Notes under the pieces: generated by a model
The model's database searches: none
Seen by the model: the letters and a program-made list of their open reading frames with translations, nothing else
Told to the model about the DNA's origin: nothing
Program-made: the position numbers and the translations under genes
In this document: in pieces, positions 25,332-35,715 of the stretch
Numbering within the stretch: the stretch's first letter is position 1
Layout: each line of letters opens with the position of its first letter
Origin: Ectocarpus siliculosus
Lineage: Eukaryota; Sar; Phaeophyceae; Ectocarpales; Ectocarpaceae
DNA length: 64,000 nucleotides
Assembly (NCBI GenBank): GCA_000310025.1
Contig: FN649740.1
Coordinates: 4,563,343 to 4,627,342 of the forward strand
Reading direction: 5' to 3'

Positions 25332-26309
25332 AAAAGATCACGAAAAGACCTTGGCGTATCTTGATTATTGTTGCCTTCCTACGATACGCAGTTTGTGTTG
25401 GTTGTCGTTTGACTGGTCTCGCAGTGTATGGAAGACGTAGCTGGTTACGTTATGCATGCTGTTGGTGAGCCTCTGTGTCACGAAAACCTCAGCCATCGAT
25501 CTAGCGTTGTACAAGCGGCACGCCTTACTATCCCAGAAAGCTAATCGACGGCGCAGCTGCCATCGTTTTTCCTCATACCGATACGTCGATTAACGCGTGT
25601 CTCAGCAAGCGTGATGAACTTGGGCATGACGCTACCATCCAGGTAGCTTTAGCGACACGTATTGAACGTTGGTTGTGGTGATGATGCACGAAGACGTGCA
25701 GCCTAGCGGCAAGGGCTTGGGACGGGGCTTCGGACGAGGGTTAGCTACTAGGGAATATATATAGTCGTCGTTGGGGGCACACACCTCCTTTTCTTGGTTA
25801 TGACAGAGAGCACCATCACCGCCCGCACTCCCGCTCATGGTGAAACCGCAGCGAAACGGGGTCTTCTTACACACACCTATAGACTGCGTGAGACAGGCAG
25901 TGTTGGCAGCCGCATGCATGTAGCAAGCCGCGGCGGCTGGTGGCCACAACAACCAAAATTATTACATGTAGCCATGTCCATCTTCGCAAACACCGTTTTA
26001 TGGGGGGGGGGGGTCGTATGCATACCGCACCCCGCTCGTGGATGGCAACTGGATGGCACATGGCTACACCCCACAAACACACAGCACCAAATCCAATCTA
26101 CTTTGCACGGGCATCGCCCTCAATACTACATTAGCAATCCGCACACGTGGCCTTTCCTGTGGTCATTGTCCCACGCTGCAGCCTACAGCAAAGGCTGTGC
26201 CTACCCACCAAAGACTCGTCTTCATGGACGGTCGACCTGGAAAGCTCATCAAACTAGAGTCTGTGGTCCGGGAGGTCTTGACGAGGAGGAGCCCTTCAGT
26301 AGGGAACTG
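25332..26309. other. Stretch without a recognised gene
   Basis: Open frames exist on both strands but none shows a motif or a credible exon chain. Minus-strand Cys-containing frames near 25870-25950 could be leftovers of the adjacent transposase N-terminus, but the Cys spacing is not diagnostic. A G13 run lies near 26005. Confidence 0.35.
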
Positions 26310-27084
26310 CACTACGCCCGGCTGCGGGTGAGCCTAATGTTAGCTTGCCTTGGTATCTTCATGTCGGTGACAACGGATCTAGAGTGAGTGCAGTGCTTTT
26401 GTTCGACCCCGACGCCAGGTGAAACTAGTAGATCATGACGATTCATCTGGCTAGTCTACACATACATGCAGAGCACCGTATATATATAGTAGTTCCTGCG
26501 ATCCTTTGCGTGAAGCATCGGGTGCATACCATGCAAAACTCCCTCTGTTACGCGCCCTCCTCCCGTTTTCGCTCCCTTCGCCCCCTCACACACAAAGCCA
26601 CACAGCACGCCTCACACACATCAAGAACGACCAAGGAAACCGATACGAAGAAAACAAAGGTGAGGTGGAGACAATGGACAATGGTCTCTAAATTTTCTGG
26701 TGGGGAGGGACAACCATGCTGCTGTTCAAAGTGAATGAACGGGCTACCGTAGACTGTACCGTGAACGGCGGCTAACCTGTGAGAGGGGGGAGGCAGGCGG
26801 GCCGATATCTGTTCTTCAAAGATACTGGCGACAACGAGTGTGTGTGATGGAGTTCAATTGGGCGTATTGTACTCAGGTCTGCGCCCCGTACGTGCTGCTC
26901 CACAACAAAACTGTGTTTGCTGATCCGCGCCCCCAAGAACGCGTACTCTATGTTAGCCCACCAACCTGTAAATACCCTGACTTGACCTTCCGCGCGGCCC
27001 TGGTGTGCTGCCGCTTGCTTTGTTGGTGTACTTGCCGTTTTCGTCGCTGCTGCCTGTTTTCGTTTTATCTGACGCGCGACATAG

Positions 27085-27163
27085 CACTTTGGAATGGGGA
27101 TCAGCCATCACCGATTTTCCCGACTGGATGTTCGAGAATCTTGCGGCTGTGAAGACGCGGCGA
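27085..27163 (+). pseudogene. LRR exon cassette (ITDFPDWMF type)
   Basis: After an ATAG acceptor the frame reads SAITDFPDWMFENLAAVKT, matching the LRR pattern N-x-L/I-x-x-L/F-P-x-x-x-F-x-x-L. It ends at CGA|GTGAGT in phase 0, unlike the neighbouring cassettes, so it probably cannot join them in frame. Confidence 0.55.
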
Positions 27164-27872
27164 GTGAGTCAGACCCAGTGGAATGTGCTTACTGGTACTA
27201 CCATACAGTGATCAGACGGATTAATCAATCTAACCCAGCCCGACCAGCCGTTTGCCCTCACGGGCTGATTTTCGTATTGAGATACTACTACTGCAGTGCC
27301 ATATGTGGCAATAAACAGCTCGCATCAAAGTGAAAATGACGGCACTTTGTACTCAATCAAGCGTGGCTGCTACAGTAGTACGTATTAGACAAGCTGTGTC
27401 AATCTTGCCGTCCTACCGAAGGGCTCGAGTCCAAGATCATACCTTGAGAGCCGCTCTCATGCATGACCAGGCCCATCCTCAATGCCGTCCCCCGAGCGGG
27501 TTCACGACAGTTCCGCCCGGTTTTCAATGAGTCAAGTTGGCTGAAAATATCCTCATAGCGTAGCCCACAAGAAGGGGTACGGGAGGGCTCACGGGATGGC
27601 TCACGGAATCAGCGGGGGGTAGCTGACATCAGCATGGTTCAGTTAGTTTTGTCTACAGCGTATTCATGGGCCAAAGATTGACTTACGAAGATCTATGTTT
27701 ACCACCCAAGCAGCTATCGATTGCTTCTTCATCTCAGTGTCGAGACTTTCTGCACCGTTCATTCTATCTGTTCTGCAAATACCTTCGACCGACTGGCTAT
27801 CACAAAGACTGTTCGTGCTCGTCTTGGTGGAAACACTTTGATGTATCGTTGTGTACGGTACTCACCATACAG

Positions 27873-27950
27873 GGTGATTTCCAGCACGAAGGTCAAGACG
27901 CTCAACTCGGGACTATTCGACGGCCTCGGCTCCTCTTCGCTTGCACACGT
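27873..27950 (+). other. LRR exon cassette (LNSGLFDGL type)
   Basis: Acceptor ACAG, donor GTGAGT, 78 bases (1 + 25 codons + 2). The frame reads TKVKTLNSGLFDGLGS, a typical LRR core with GLFDGL. Same entry and exit phase as the cassettes at 28226 and 30039. Confidence 0.6.
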
Positions 27951-28225
27951 GTGAGTCATCACCAATCACGTGTCTAGTTGCACACAACGCTAGGATTAGC
28001 CGGTACATTGTCATGCATACGTGTTTGGCTGTTGAGTTGCCTATGCAACAAGATATTGTCGACATGGCTCTCTCCCCCTCGCAGTCATTGTTGTGATGCC
28101 TACCCATGCGTGTGGCCGCCAGTGTGCCTGCGACCAACGTCGGTTCAGAAATGGGTCGTTTTTTATGCTGCCAAACGTGCTTTACTACGCGCCTTCTTTG
28201 TTTCCATCATTGTCCCATACTATAG

Positions 28226-28300
28226 GGGCATCGCGGCCTGCCCAAAGCTGACGGAGCTTCCTGCTGATCTCTTGGCGGTGATTCACAACATTGGATTTGT
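28226..28300 (+). other. LRR exon cassette (CPKLTELPADLL type)
   Basis: Acceptor TATAG, donor GTGAGT, 75 bases. The frame reads AACPKLTELPADLLAVI, with the Cys/Asn position, LTELP and a leucine-rich end, as in an LRR. Phase-compatible with its neighbours at 27873 and 30039. Confidence 0.6.
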
Positions 28301-29112
28301 GTGAGTGATTGCAAAAGTCTTCACAGTAGTTGTTTCGTGACCTACGTGGACACATTTCTTTTCCACTCGAATACTGCCGTTGAACACGCAAAGGCGAAAC
28401 TCACACATTTACACCGGCAAGAAAACACACCCAAGTCCTGTTCAATTCCGGTATGTTGTACATTGACCGTGGTAGCCTTGGTTTATCGTGTAAAGCATAT
28501 GTGGTGGTGTGGACGGTACAGGCTCGTTCCACACACAGGCCAGGAGCTCAAAGCTCGAACGCTCGAGCCCGAGCTAAGGCGTTCTTGACCTCTGGGATTG
28601 GCTTGTCTCCCCGCTACATAACGTGTTGCTAGTGGGAAAATTATGTCGATTCCATTGTTCACAAGCACCCTCCTGTGGATATGACGACAAGAACGTTCCA
28701 CGGACAAGGCCGGGGTCAGCGATGTGGTACTCAAAGTATGCGCGCATCTGCATGGATGGACGGGCGTGTTGGACCAACCCGACGTTCCGTGGAGTCAAAA
28801 TATGTTTTTTTTTCTCCACGGACGAGCTGCTACATACCTATGGAGGCTCTCATTGCCTAAACCTGCGCGTTTGTCCAACTGCGGTCGTCTTTCCTGAAGG
28901 CCATGGATGAGATCACCTGTTGTTGCTTTCATACTAGCCCATTGGCAGCCATGCTCCCGGTTGGTGGCATCCGGTTTTTTCAGCGATTGTTGCGCAAAGA
29001 TGTCCCGCCCGCTCTGACATTTACCCACATTAGATTCAATGTGTAGCTTGCGTTCTGTCATCGTTGTTGGCTGAATGGCCTCTGACGACAAGCCACTGCT
29101 GCTGCCGAACAG

Positions 29113-29180
29113 GAGGATTCAGAAAAACCCTGAGCTGACGACTCACCCCAATTCGAGTACAACAATAAGCTCGGACAGAT
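29113..29180 (+). pseudogene. LRR exon cassette, worn (NPELTTHP type)
   Basis: Acceptor ACAG and donor GTGAGT are intact. The frame reads IQKNPELTTHPN, clearly LRR-like in its first half; the second half has lost the GLF..L residues. Its length of 68 bases breaks the phase shared by the better cassettes. Confidence 0.5.
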
Positions 29181-30038
29181 GTGAGTGACGCTCAGTTGAG
29201 GCAACAGGTGAGTCACACTACTAGTTGATGTATTATTTTGGATTATGAAGCCCCCATTCGAGAATGGTATCCCGCAAGACACACATTCACTTTTTAACGA
29301 AGACCTCGGAGCAAACGTATGGAACCCCAGCAATCATGTAGGAGTTCGGTTCCCGACGAGACTTGTGTTGAACGTCGTACTGTGTATCCACGGATCGAAG
29401 CTTTGTGGCAGAGGTGCAAACTCCGAGGATACTCGGTGAGATGTTACATAATGAAAGTACCCATCCGGTGTTTGCAGAGATCTGTACAACAACCAGACTA
29501 CCGCTCGGAATTTTCGATGCGCTCCATGAAAGTCTGCTACTTGCTAGTGAAACATACGGGAAGCAGGCTTGGGTGTAACAAGTATCCCTCGAGGTACCGC
29601 CGGCGCCCTCTATGGTTACAGGGATAGCGGTGTAGTGCGCCGACAACATGTTGCGAAAGATTTTGTTGCTCTACGCATCGTATTTATGAAGACGAATCAC
29701 ACCTCGACGCCAGGGCGGGTAAAGGAGTGCTGTAAACAAACAGCACCATGGTTGTCGGATGCGGGTACGGCCGTCCCAATCGGGAAAATATTTTGAAGAA
29801 GTCTTTCATCGTCACCACAATTTCTAGAAGCTTCGAAAGGCGGGGAATAATTACTTGTGAAACAAGGCAAGTACGCTCGCGGTACAAGTTCTGACAGGAG
29901 ATGGTGCGTTGCGTCACTGCTCGGCCTGGTATCTACTGGAATAGATCGAAAACCTGTAGTTTGTTTACCAAGATCTCAACAAACCGCCGACCGCTTGTTG
30001 GCTCTTCCGCCTGTGTTTGTTTGTATTGCTTTGGAAAG

Positions 30039-30110
30039 GGGCATGCCGACCAACCCGCTCACGACGCCTCCTGCCGGTCTCTTCGAACCGATGACATCGC
30101 TGGAGCAACT
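30039..30110 (+). other. LRR exon cassette, best preserved (72 bases)
   Basis: Exactly 72 bases (24 codons) between AAAG and GTGAGT. The frame reads TNPLTTPPAGLFEPMTSLEQL, an almost textbook repeat with N-P-L-T-T-x-P-x-G-L-F and SLEQL. A 24-residue, phase-symmetric exon can be gained, lost or shuffled without a frame change. Confidence 0.7.
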
Positions 30111-31472
30111 GTGAGTCACCGGTAGCTTTAAATAGATTGGTTTGGCTATGTATTCAGCACGGTTGGTTGTACCTGGACTTAGACATGTTTTGAGAGAGAG
30201 AGAGAGCGAGAGAGAGAGGTTGAGAACAAGAAGGCTCAGCTCAGCATGAGGTCCTCACATTTGTAAACTACTGGTATTGTACTGCAATCCGCAGATTTTG
30301 CCCAACATGTCCGTCTGTTTCCGTCGTTCTTCCTCAACTCCTTTGGTCTTTGATCGCAGGCGGCTAAACAAGAATGCGCGCATGCAGTGCCTCCCTGACA
30401 GGTAAGATGCGAAAAAGTAGCTCCAGATACAGGGACCTGAAACTCGCACGCGGTTTTCATTGGCATAGTCTATGGGCACGCCTCGTAGCAAGCAATATCA
30501 ATAAGCAATAGCATAGTTTTGAACACATGACCTAGCTGCTGTTGCCGTCCTGCGATAACTCCTGTGAGTGATTTGAATTCGATTTTTTGACTAATGCGTT
30601 CCGGGTAGCACGCTGGTGGATACGTTCAACAATCGACATACGTCATGTCGTGTTTCGCGTCCAAGACTCACTTGGTGTCTTTACACGATGCAATGCACTC
30701 TCGCCTCATTTTTATTGCTCGGTCATGCCCCTACGTGGGTGTCCTGGTCGGTCAGCCTGTTTGCAGCTCTGCACCGTACGTCAAATTCGATGACAAGGAA
30801 GGCACCTGCGGTGAGTGCGTAGTCTAACGTTCCTTGTCCTCCTGTGAAGTTGCCAATCGGAGTCTTCTACCACCGGAGGGGTCCTCGAGAGTATCCAAAC
30901 ACTTCGTCGTTGCCGTTAAGGCCACGCCAGGCTCCTCGCCGCCACCTGTGCCCCCAGGGCTCCGTGATGGTGTTTTTTCTCCCAACCATGTGCTCAAGTA
31001 TATTATTATTTTTCTCACAGGCCAAACTGCTACATCCAGAAGAAATCCCGAGCGATGCCCCCGCCGACTCCCCGCCGACTGCCGTAAACAATCTAAATTA
31101 TCACCTGTCGCGCTTAGCCCTAGGAGACACAAACCTCTACATCTTTTGGAGAAATCATACCAGCTTGAGCAACCCCGTCGATCAAAACTGTGCGGCTTTT
31201 CAGTTTAGACCTTGTAGCGCGAGATCGAGGTGCTTGAAGTTTGGCGATTTGAGCACAATCCGGCCGAGATTTTTGGTGAACCATCGCAGCAAAAGCGTGC
31301 TTCAGTTGCAGACAGCTACACCGAGCACACCACAAGGTAGGGTTGCTTCTACTCGTCGTGGAATGGCTCCGGGCTGTGTTGGTTTTCTTGGCAAATTTCG
31401 TTGTCTCTGCTACATTGTTTGTTGTGCCGTTAACCGCAACATCCTCTTGCATTCTGCGCGTTTCTTGAACAG
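30111..31472. other. Region after the LRR array, no recognised gene
   Basis: A (GA)n tract lies at about 30191-30219. A GTGAGT donor-like site at 30553 follows a segment without clear LRR residues. A 337-codon open frame starts at 30844 and runs to 31857; it has no recognisable domain and no sign of selection that I can see. I leave it unannotated as a gene. Confidence 0.35.
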
Positions 31473-31552
31473 GGTGCACCCCTGCCAATGCCGTGTCGTG
31501 CCCCACGGGAACTACGTACTCTCCCGGAGATCCGGGCTACACTTACATGTGA
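31473..31552 (+). pseudogene. Cys-rich exon-like segment
   Basis: After the acceptor TTGAACAG the frame reads CTPANAVSCPTGTTYSPGD and continues to a stop right after TYM. Cys-Pro-x-Gly-Thr patterns of this kind occur in extracellular Cys-rich repeats (GCC2/GCC3- or EGF-like). Because it follows the LRR cassettes on the same strand it might be the extracellular tail of the same former gene. No donor follows before the stop. Confidence 0.35.
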
Positions 31553-34500
31553 ATAGTCTAGATTTCGGATGTGGGGGTGATATCGATCATTGCGGTGAGG
31601 ACTACTACTACTGTAGTAATGTGGGGATAACTGAGGACGCGGAAACGCAGGCGAAGGAGTTTTCTGTGTACTTTTTTAGTGTGATCGTAGTCAGTACGAG
31701 ATCAATGCGACCACACGTGTATCGCCGTCCAGCTTCTTATTGTGGAGTTTTCAGTGAAGATTCGCACCGGCAGCCAGTCTCGTACGTGAGCACTGGATGG
31801 AGCATAGACTACTGTAACATATTGTGTGTGTGGAGTAGGCCCCGTAACATAATCTAGTTAGGTGGACCTCGCCTAGGGGCCTTGCATTTTTCCGGAATAG
31901 AAAAACGATCCTACCTGATCTTATTATTATGCAACTCGGGAAAATCAGCGTTAGACTGTAGGTCTGCAGGTTGCCGTTGCAGGGCCTGCAGCATGCTCGG
32001 CCAAACGTTCACGTTCGGCGAGGTATGTGTAGTGGAGTCGATTTAGAGTGATTGAGTGGTGGCAAGTAGAGCGTTGTGATTCGTGTGGTGTTTACGTATA
32101 TATATGTAGTGGTGGCGCGCTTTGTATGGCATTGCACGGCACGTTGCTAATGGTGAGGGATCCGGGAATCTTTCTACCTCTGTGTGTAAGTGTGTGTGCA
32201 TGAAGTACACGGACGTACAACAGCAAAAAAAAAACAACGTTGGCAGGAGACGGCAGGGGTGTGAAACCAACATACAAGCGGTCTGCGGAGTAGACCAGAT
32301 CTTGACGTACAACAAATAATATCATTTGTCGGTCGCCGTCCACCCTCTTTTCGCGAAAGAGATTGGTCGAAAGCCTATTTGGCTTCGTTGGCTTTTGATG
32401 GAGGTATAAGGGCGGCGTTTTCGGAGAAATCCGCATTTTACGTCGAGGGAGGAGGATAGTATGCTGCCCTGTGGTGACATTTAAGTTGCAGGGTGCATCA
32501 CACGCACCGGTCGATGCGGAAATTCCTATCGGGGGAACGAACCGAGGAACGTTCGGATACCCGTCTGAACCCTGTTTCGGCTGTGTCGGCATTTTGTGTT
32601 TCTCCACCTCGTCTATCTACCTGGGTTCACGCTCCACACCACACATATATAGCTTTAACCCGGTGTCTACGACGTCAGAGGTTAAACCCGAGGTCGCCTT
32701 GTACGCGATCAGCCTGTCACCTATTCGCGCTCATCTACCGCTGCACCTCCCAAGGCACGCTACTCAAGCGCACGAGGTACGGCAAACACCGCAAGGTATT
32801 CATCATGTATGTATGCACTGGCATGGGTAGACTGTTTTTTTCAGCGCCCGATATTGTAACAGATGGAGTTTGCCCAGAGCCACCTTGCTTGGTGGGCGCA
32901 TTTGCCATGATGCATTAGCAAACAGTGGCAACAGCAGCTACACAGTAGTGCGATACTTCGCAGGCACAGCAGTTTCTCTGCTCTGTACTGTAGTTCGGCA
33001 CTAGAGAGCGGGCGGGAAAACGGGAAGAACTCTGCTTGCTTTTACCAGCTCCGACGCTCAGTATTCCCCTAAAACCCTCTCTCTAGCGACAGAGGGGGAC
33101 TGCGTGCAACCCAACGATGCATACCAGCCTGAGTTTTCGGGAGTACGGGGAGTTTCCTCCCTCTGTCGAACTTCCCTGCTGCTCCACCTCGATTTCACCC
33201 CACGAGTCTGCAGGGTCACCAGAAACGCGGCGGAATCACGAAAAATAAGTTCTTTGGCCGAGAGTCCCATGTCCAAGGCAGCCCAGCGAGAGTGCACGCG
33301 CGGTCTATTCCCCACCAGTTCACCTCTCCATATTTGCGGTGTAGACTAAGGAGAGAGGTGCATCACTGGGTGTTTTTCAGATCGACGTAACCTGCGAACG
33401 GCTTCCGCCCTTGGTGGTACATACACTCAATCGATGTATCAAACGCACAGCGTGTTCAACTTCGTATTTGGAGCCAGTTTGGCTTGACTGAACTCATATC
33501 TTGCGGCATAATTGGTGGCAGCAAGTAAATCGCGTCGTCCGTCGATACATACCTCAGCCAATAGACGGTGCCGACAAGCTGGTTTTGCTGCTTTCCCTTG
33601 CAGCACCCCAGGGGAGGGATGTTTTTTTTTATCTTTGAATTCCTTTAACTGATCAGAGTTGTTCTGTCCTTGTATGCGCAGTCTCAGGGCCCTTCGGAGA
33701 CCTGGACAACGTGTTTGGACAAGTTGGGACAAGCATCAGTATGCTTACAGCAATATTAGTATGCTTACAGCACTCTCAGCCCGACCCTGGCTTTTTCTCC
33801 CTCTACTCCGTGAACCCTTGCGTTCGGCCTGCGAAGACGGTATTTCCTGCGAACTTGTCCACCGTACGTTCCGTGCGGTTCCACTCTTGAGCGACGTAGA
33901 AATGCGACGTGATGCACACATCCGGACTGACAAAATGCGGGCGTCAGTCACCCGTTTCTAGCCGAAACATTTTTGCCTGAAAAACTTTGGTTGACCAAAT
34001 CAATGTTAGATACCACTCGCCCCGTCGAGACTTCAAACTCTCGGGCGGCCCCTATTCTGCAACCTACCATAACACTAACTTTGTAGCGCCTGTCAAGGCT
34101 TTCTGGGACTAAACACGGATACCAGCCATTGTAAAGTTGAGGGTCGCCACCTCCGGGCATGTTGTTATTTACTGTGCAATTTTTATCTACGACACATACG
34201 CCATGCACCAGGCCACGTCTCCCTTTAGTTTGGAGTATTTTAGCTCATAGTTCATGGGATCAGGTACCACCACTGCTGTACATTCCGCACCGCTCCTGTC
34301 TCAACGGCTGTGGGAACAAACATCATCTTCGTTATGTCCGCAGTTTTTTTATGTGGTTGGTGGCCAACATGAATTCAAGGCAGCGGTAGGTTAGCTACTG
34401 TAGATATATTGCGTCGTCGCCGAACTGACTGCTTCCTCATCACAACCCACGTACATTAGTATCTGCCACGTAAGCGTTCATATGCATAGAGTCACGAAAA

Positions 34501-35715
34501 GTAGTCCCTGAGGGCAACGGTGTGGGGTGGGGGCCCCACATACGTGTTTGTGACGTGCCTGTGCTCGAGGTCAGTTTCTTCAGCTGCCCGCATGAATACG
34601 TTATCGGATCTTGAGTGGGATAGTTGTGTTATCAGGACGTGAGATACCTGGACCTCTCTGCATAACCAGATGCCGAGAAGTGCGGCGCAGTTTTACGAAA
34701 ACATGCAACAAATCCAAGAAAGGCTTTCCTTTCCCTGCCCAGTCGTGAGGAAACGCTGAAATTTGTGCGCCTGTACCTCTATTTTTGCAGGTTTCTTCAT
34801 CGCTCAAGAGGGGATATATTTGAGAACTCTTGGCTGCCAACGCTGGTACTACTGTCATGAAGTGCATCGAATGCAGCGCCCTAGGTGGCAACATCGACGA
34901 GGCGAGTGTTCTTCCTTGTATTTCTTTGTACTTCACGTCTGCCAAAAAGTGGTAATCTCTACTTCGGTCCCTACTCTGTTCCATGGCTGCTGGTTACAAA
35001 ACCACGAACGAACGGTGAACGAAGGGTGTATCGCAACATAATGCATAGAGGACCGGGTGGAACAGGGCGGTTCACGAGAACTGCTATCTGCAGATTCCCA
35101 TCGGGCAGGCCGTTTTTCCTTTCTCTGGTTGGTTGGCATTTCATAGGCGCAGCTCACCCAGGGGCCTGCAAGAAGCTCAAATATATGCAACTGTATTTTT
35201 TTGTCCGTGTGTGCGTGCATTTGTTTTTTCTTTCACCGCGGTCGCATCCGCCTCGGCCGTGTGTGCGTGTCCAGCGGTGGTGAGTGTCTGATGCCTCTAC
35301 ACCTACGCTGCTGCTGAGCACCGCATGGCCTGGCTTTTCGGCATATTCGGGCCCAGCCATCTGTTTTCTTGCTGGACATGTGCGTATTATTAAACGAAGT
35401 ACAACTATCCAATCGTGTGGTCTCACGAGGCTTTGGTAGCACCGCACGTAACATACACATCCAACAGCCCTCCCTGCCATCCTCCCTCCCCCGACCGAGC
35501 CCTGTCCGAAGCCAAAAAGCCGCTCCTCTACGGACACACGTCGTGCTTGGCGAGGTTATTTGTTTCCGTCGTCAGATACTGCTGCTACTTCTTCTCCTAC
35601 CCTTTATGGAATCGTGCCGCATGCCACTCATGGTGTGTTTGTTTCCGAACAGTATCTGCTCCACGCTGCTGCACTGCCGTTGCTACACGAACACGTCGCG
35701 CGACAGGTCCTGAGC
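31553..35715. other. Four-kilobase stretch without a recognised gene
   Basis: Both strands were read. Frames such as complement(33948..34208) are open but carry no known motif and no good splice context. No repeats longer than simple A/T runs were noticed. Confidence 0.35.

Larger units (their letters stand above)
26310..30110 (+). other. Array of single-LRR exon cassettes
   Basis: At least five, perhaps seven, short exon-like segments on the plus strand each encode roughly one leucine-rich repeat. They end in a GTGAGT donor and are separated by about 0.3-0.9 kb. The best are at 27085-27163, 27873-27950, 28226-28300, 29113-29180 and 30039-30110; weaker ones end at 26383 and near 27530. Lengths are 79, 78, 75, 68 and 72 bases. 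Three (27873, 28226, 30039) share the same phase, so they could be spliced in any combination. The others have drifted in length or phase. No first exon, GTPase, NB-ARC, kinase or membrane segment is seen nearby. It could be an LRR gene in decay or a reservoir of LRR exons. Brown algae are known to carry LRR-ROCO and NB-ARC-TPR genes with one repeat per exon. Confidence 0.6.

Noticed and set aside
30844-31857. A 337-codon open frame, the longest ATG-started frame in the window
   Set aside because: No domain, signal or repeat is visible, its composition is like the surrounding non-coding DNA, and a more gene-like Cys-rich segment lies inside it in another frame. Open length alone is not enough.
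33948-34208. Minus-strand frame with many Cys and Asn
   Set aside because: No motif, no acceptor or donor in phase, and no neighbour that would extend it.
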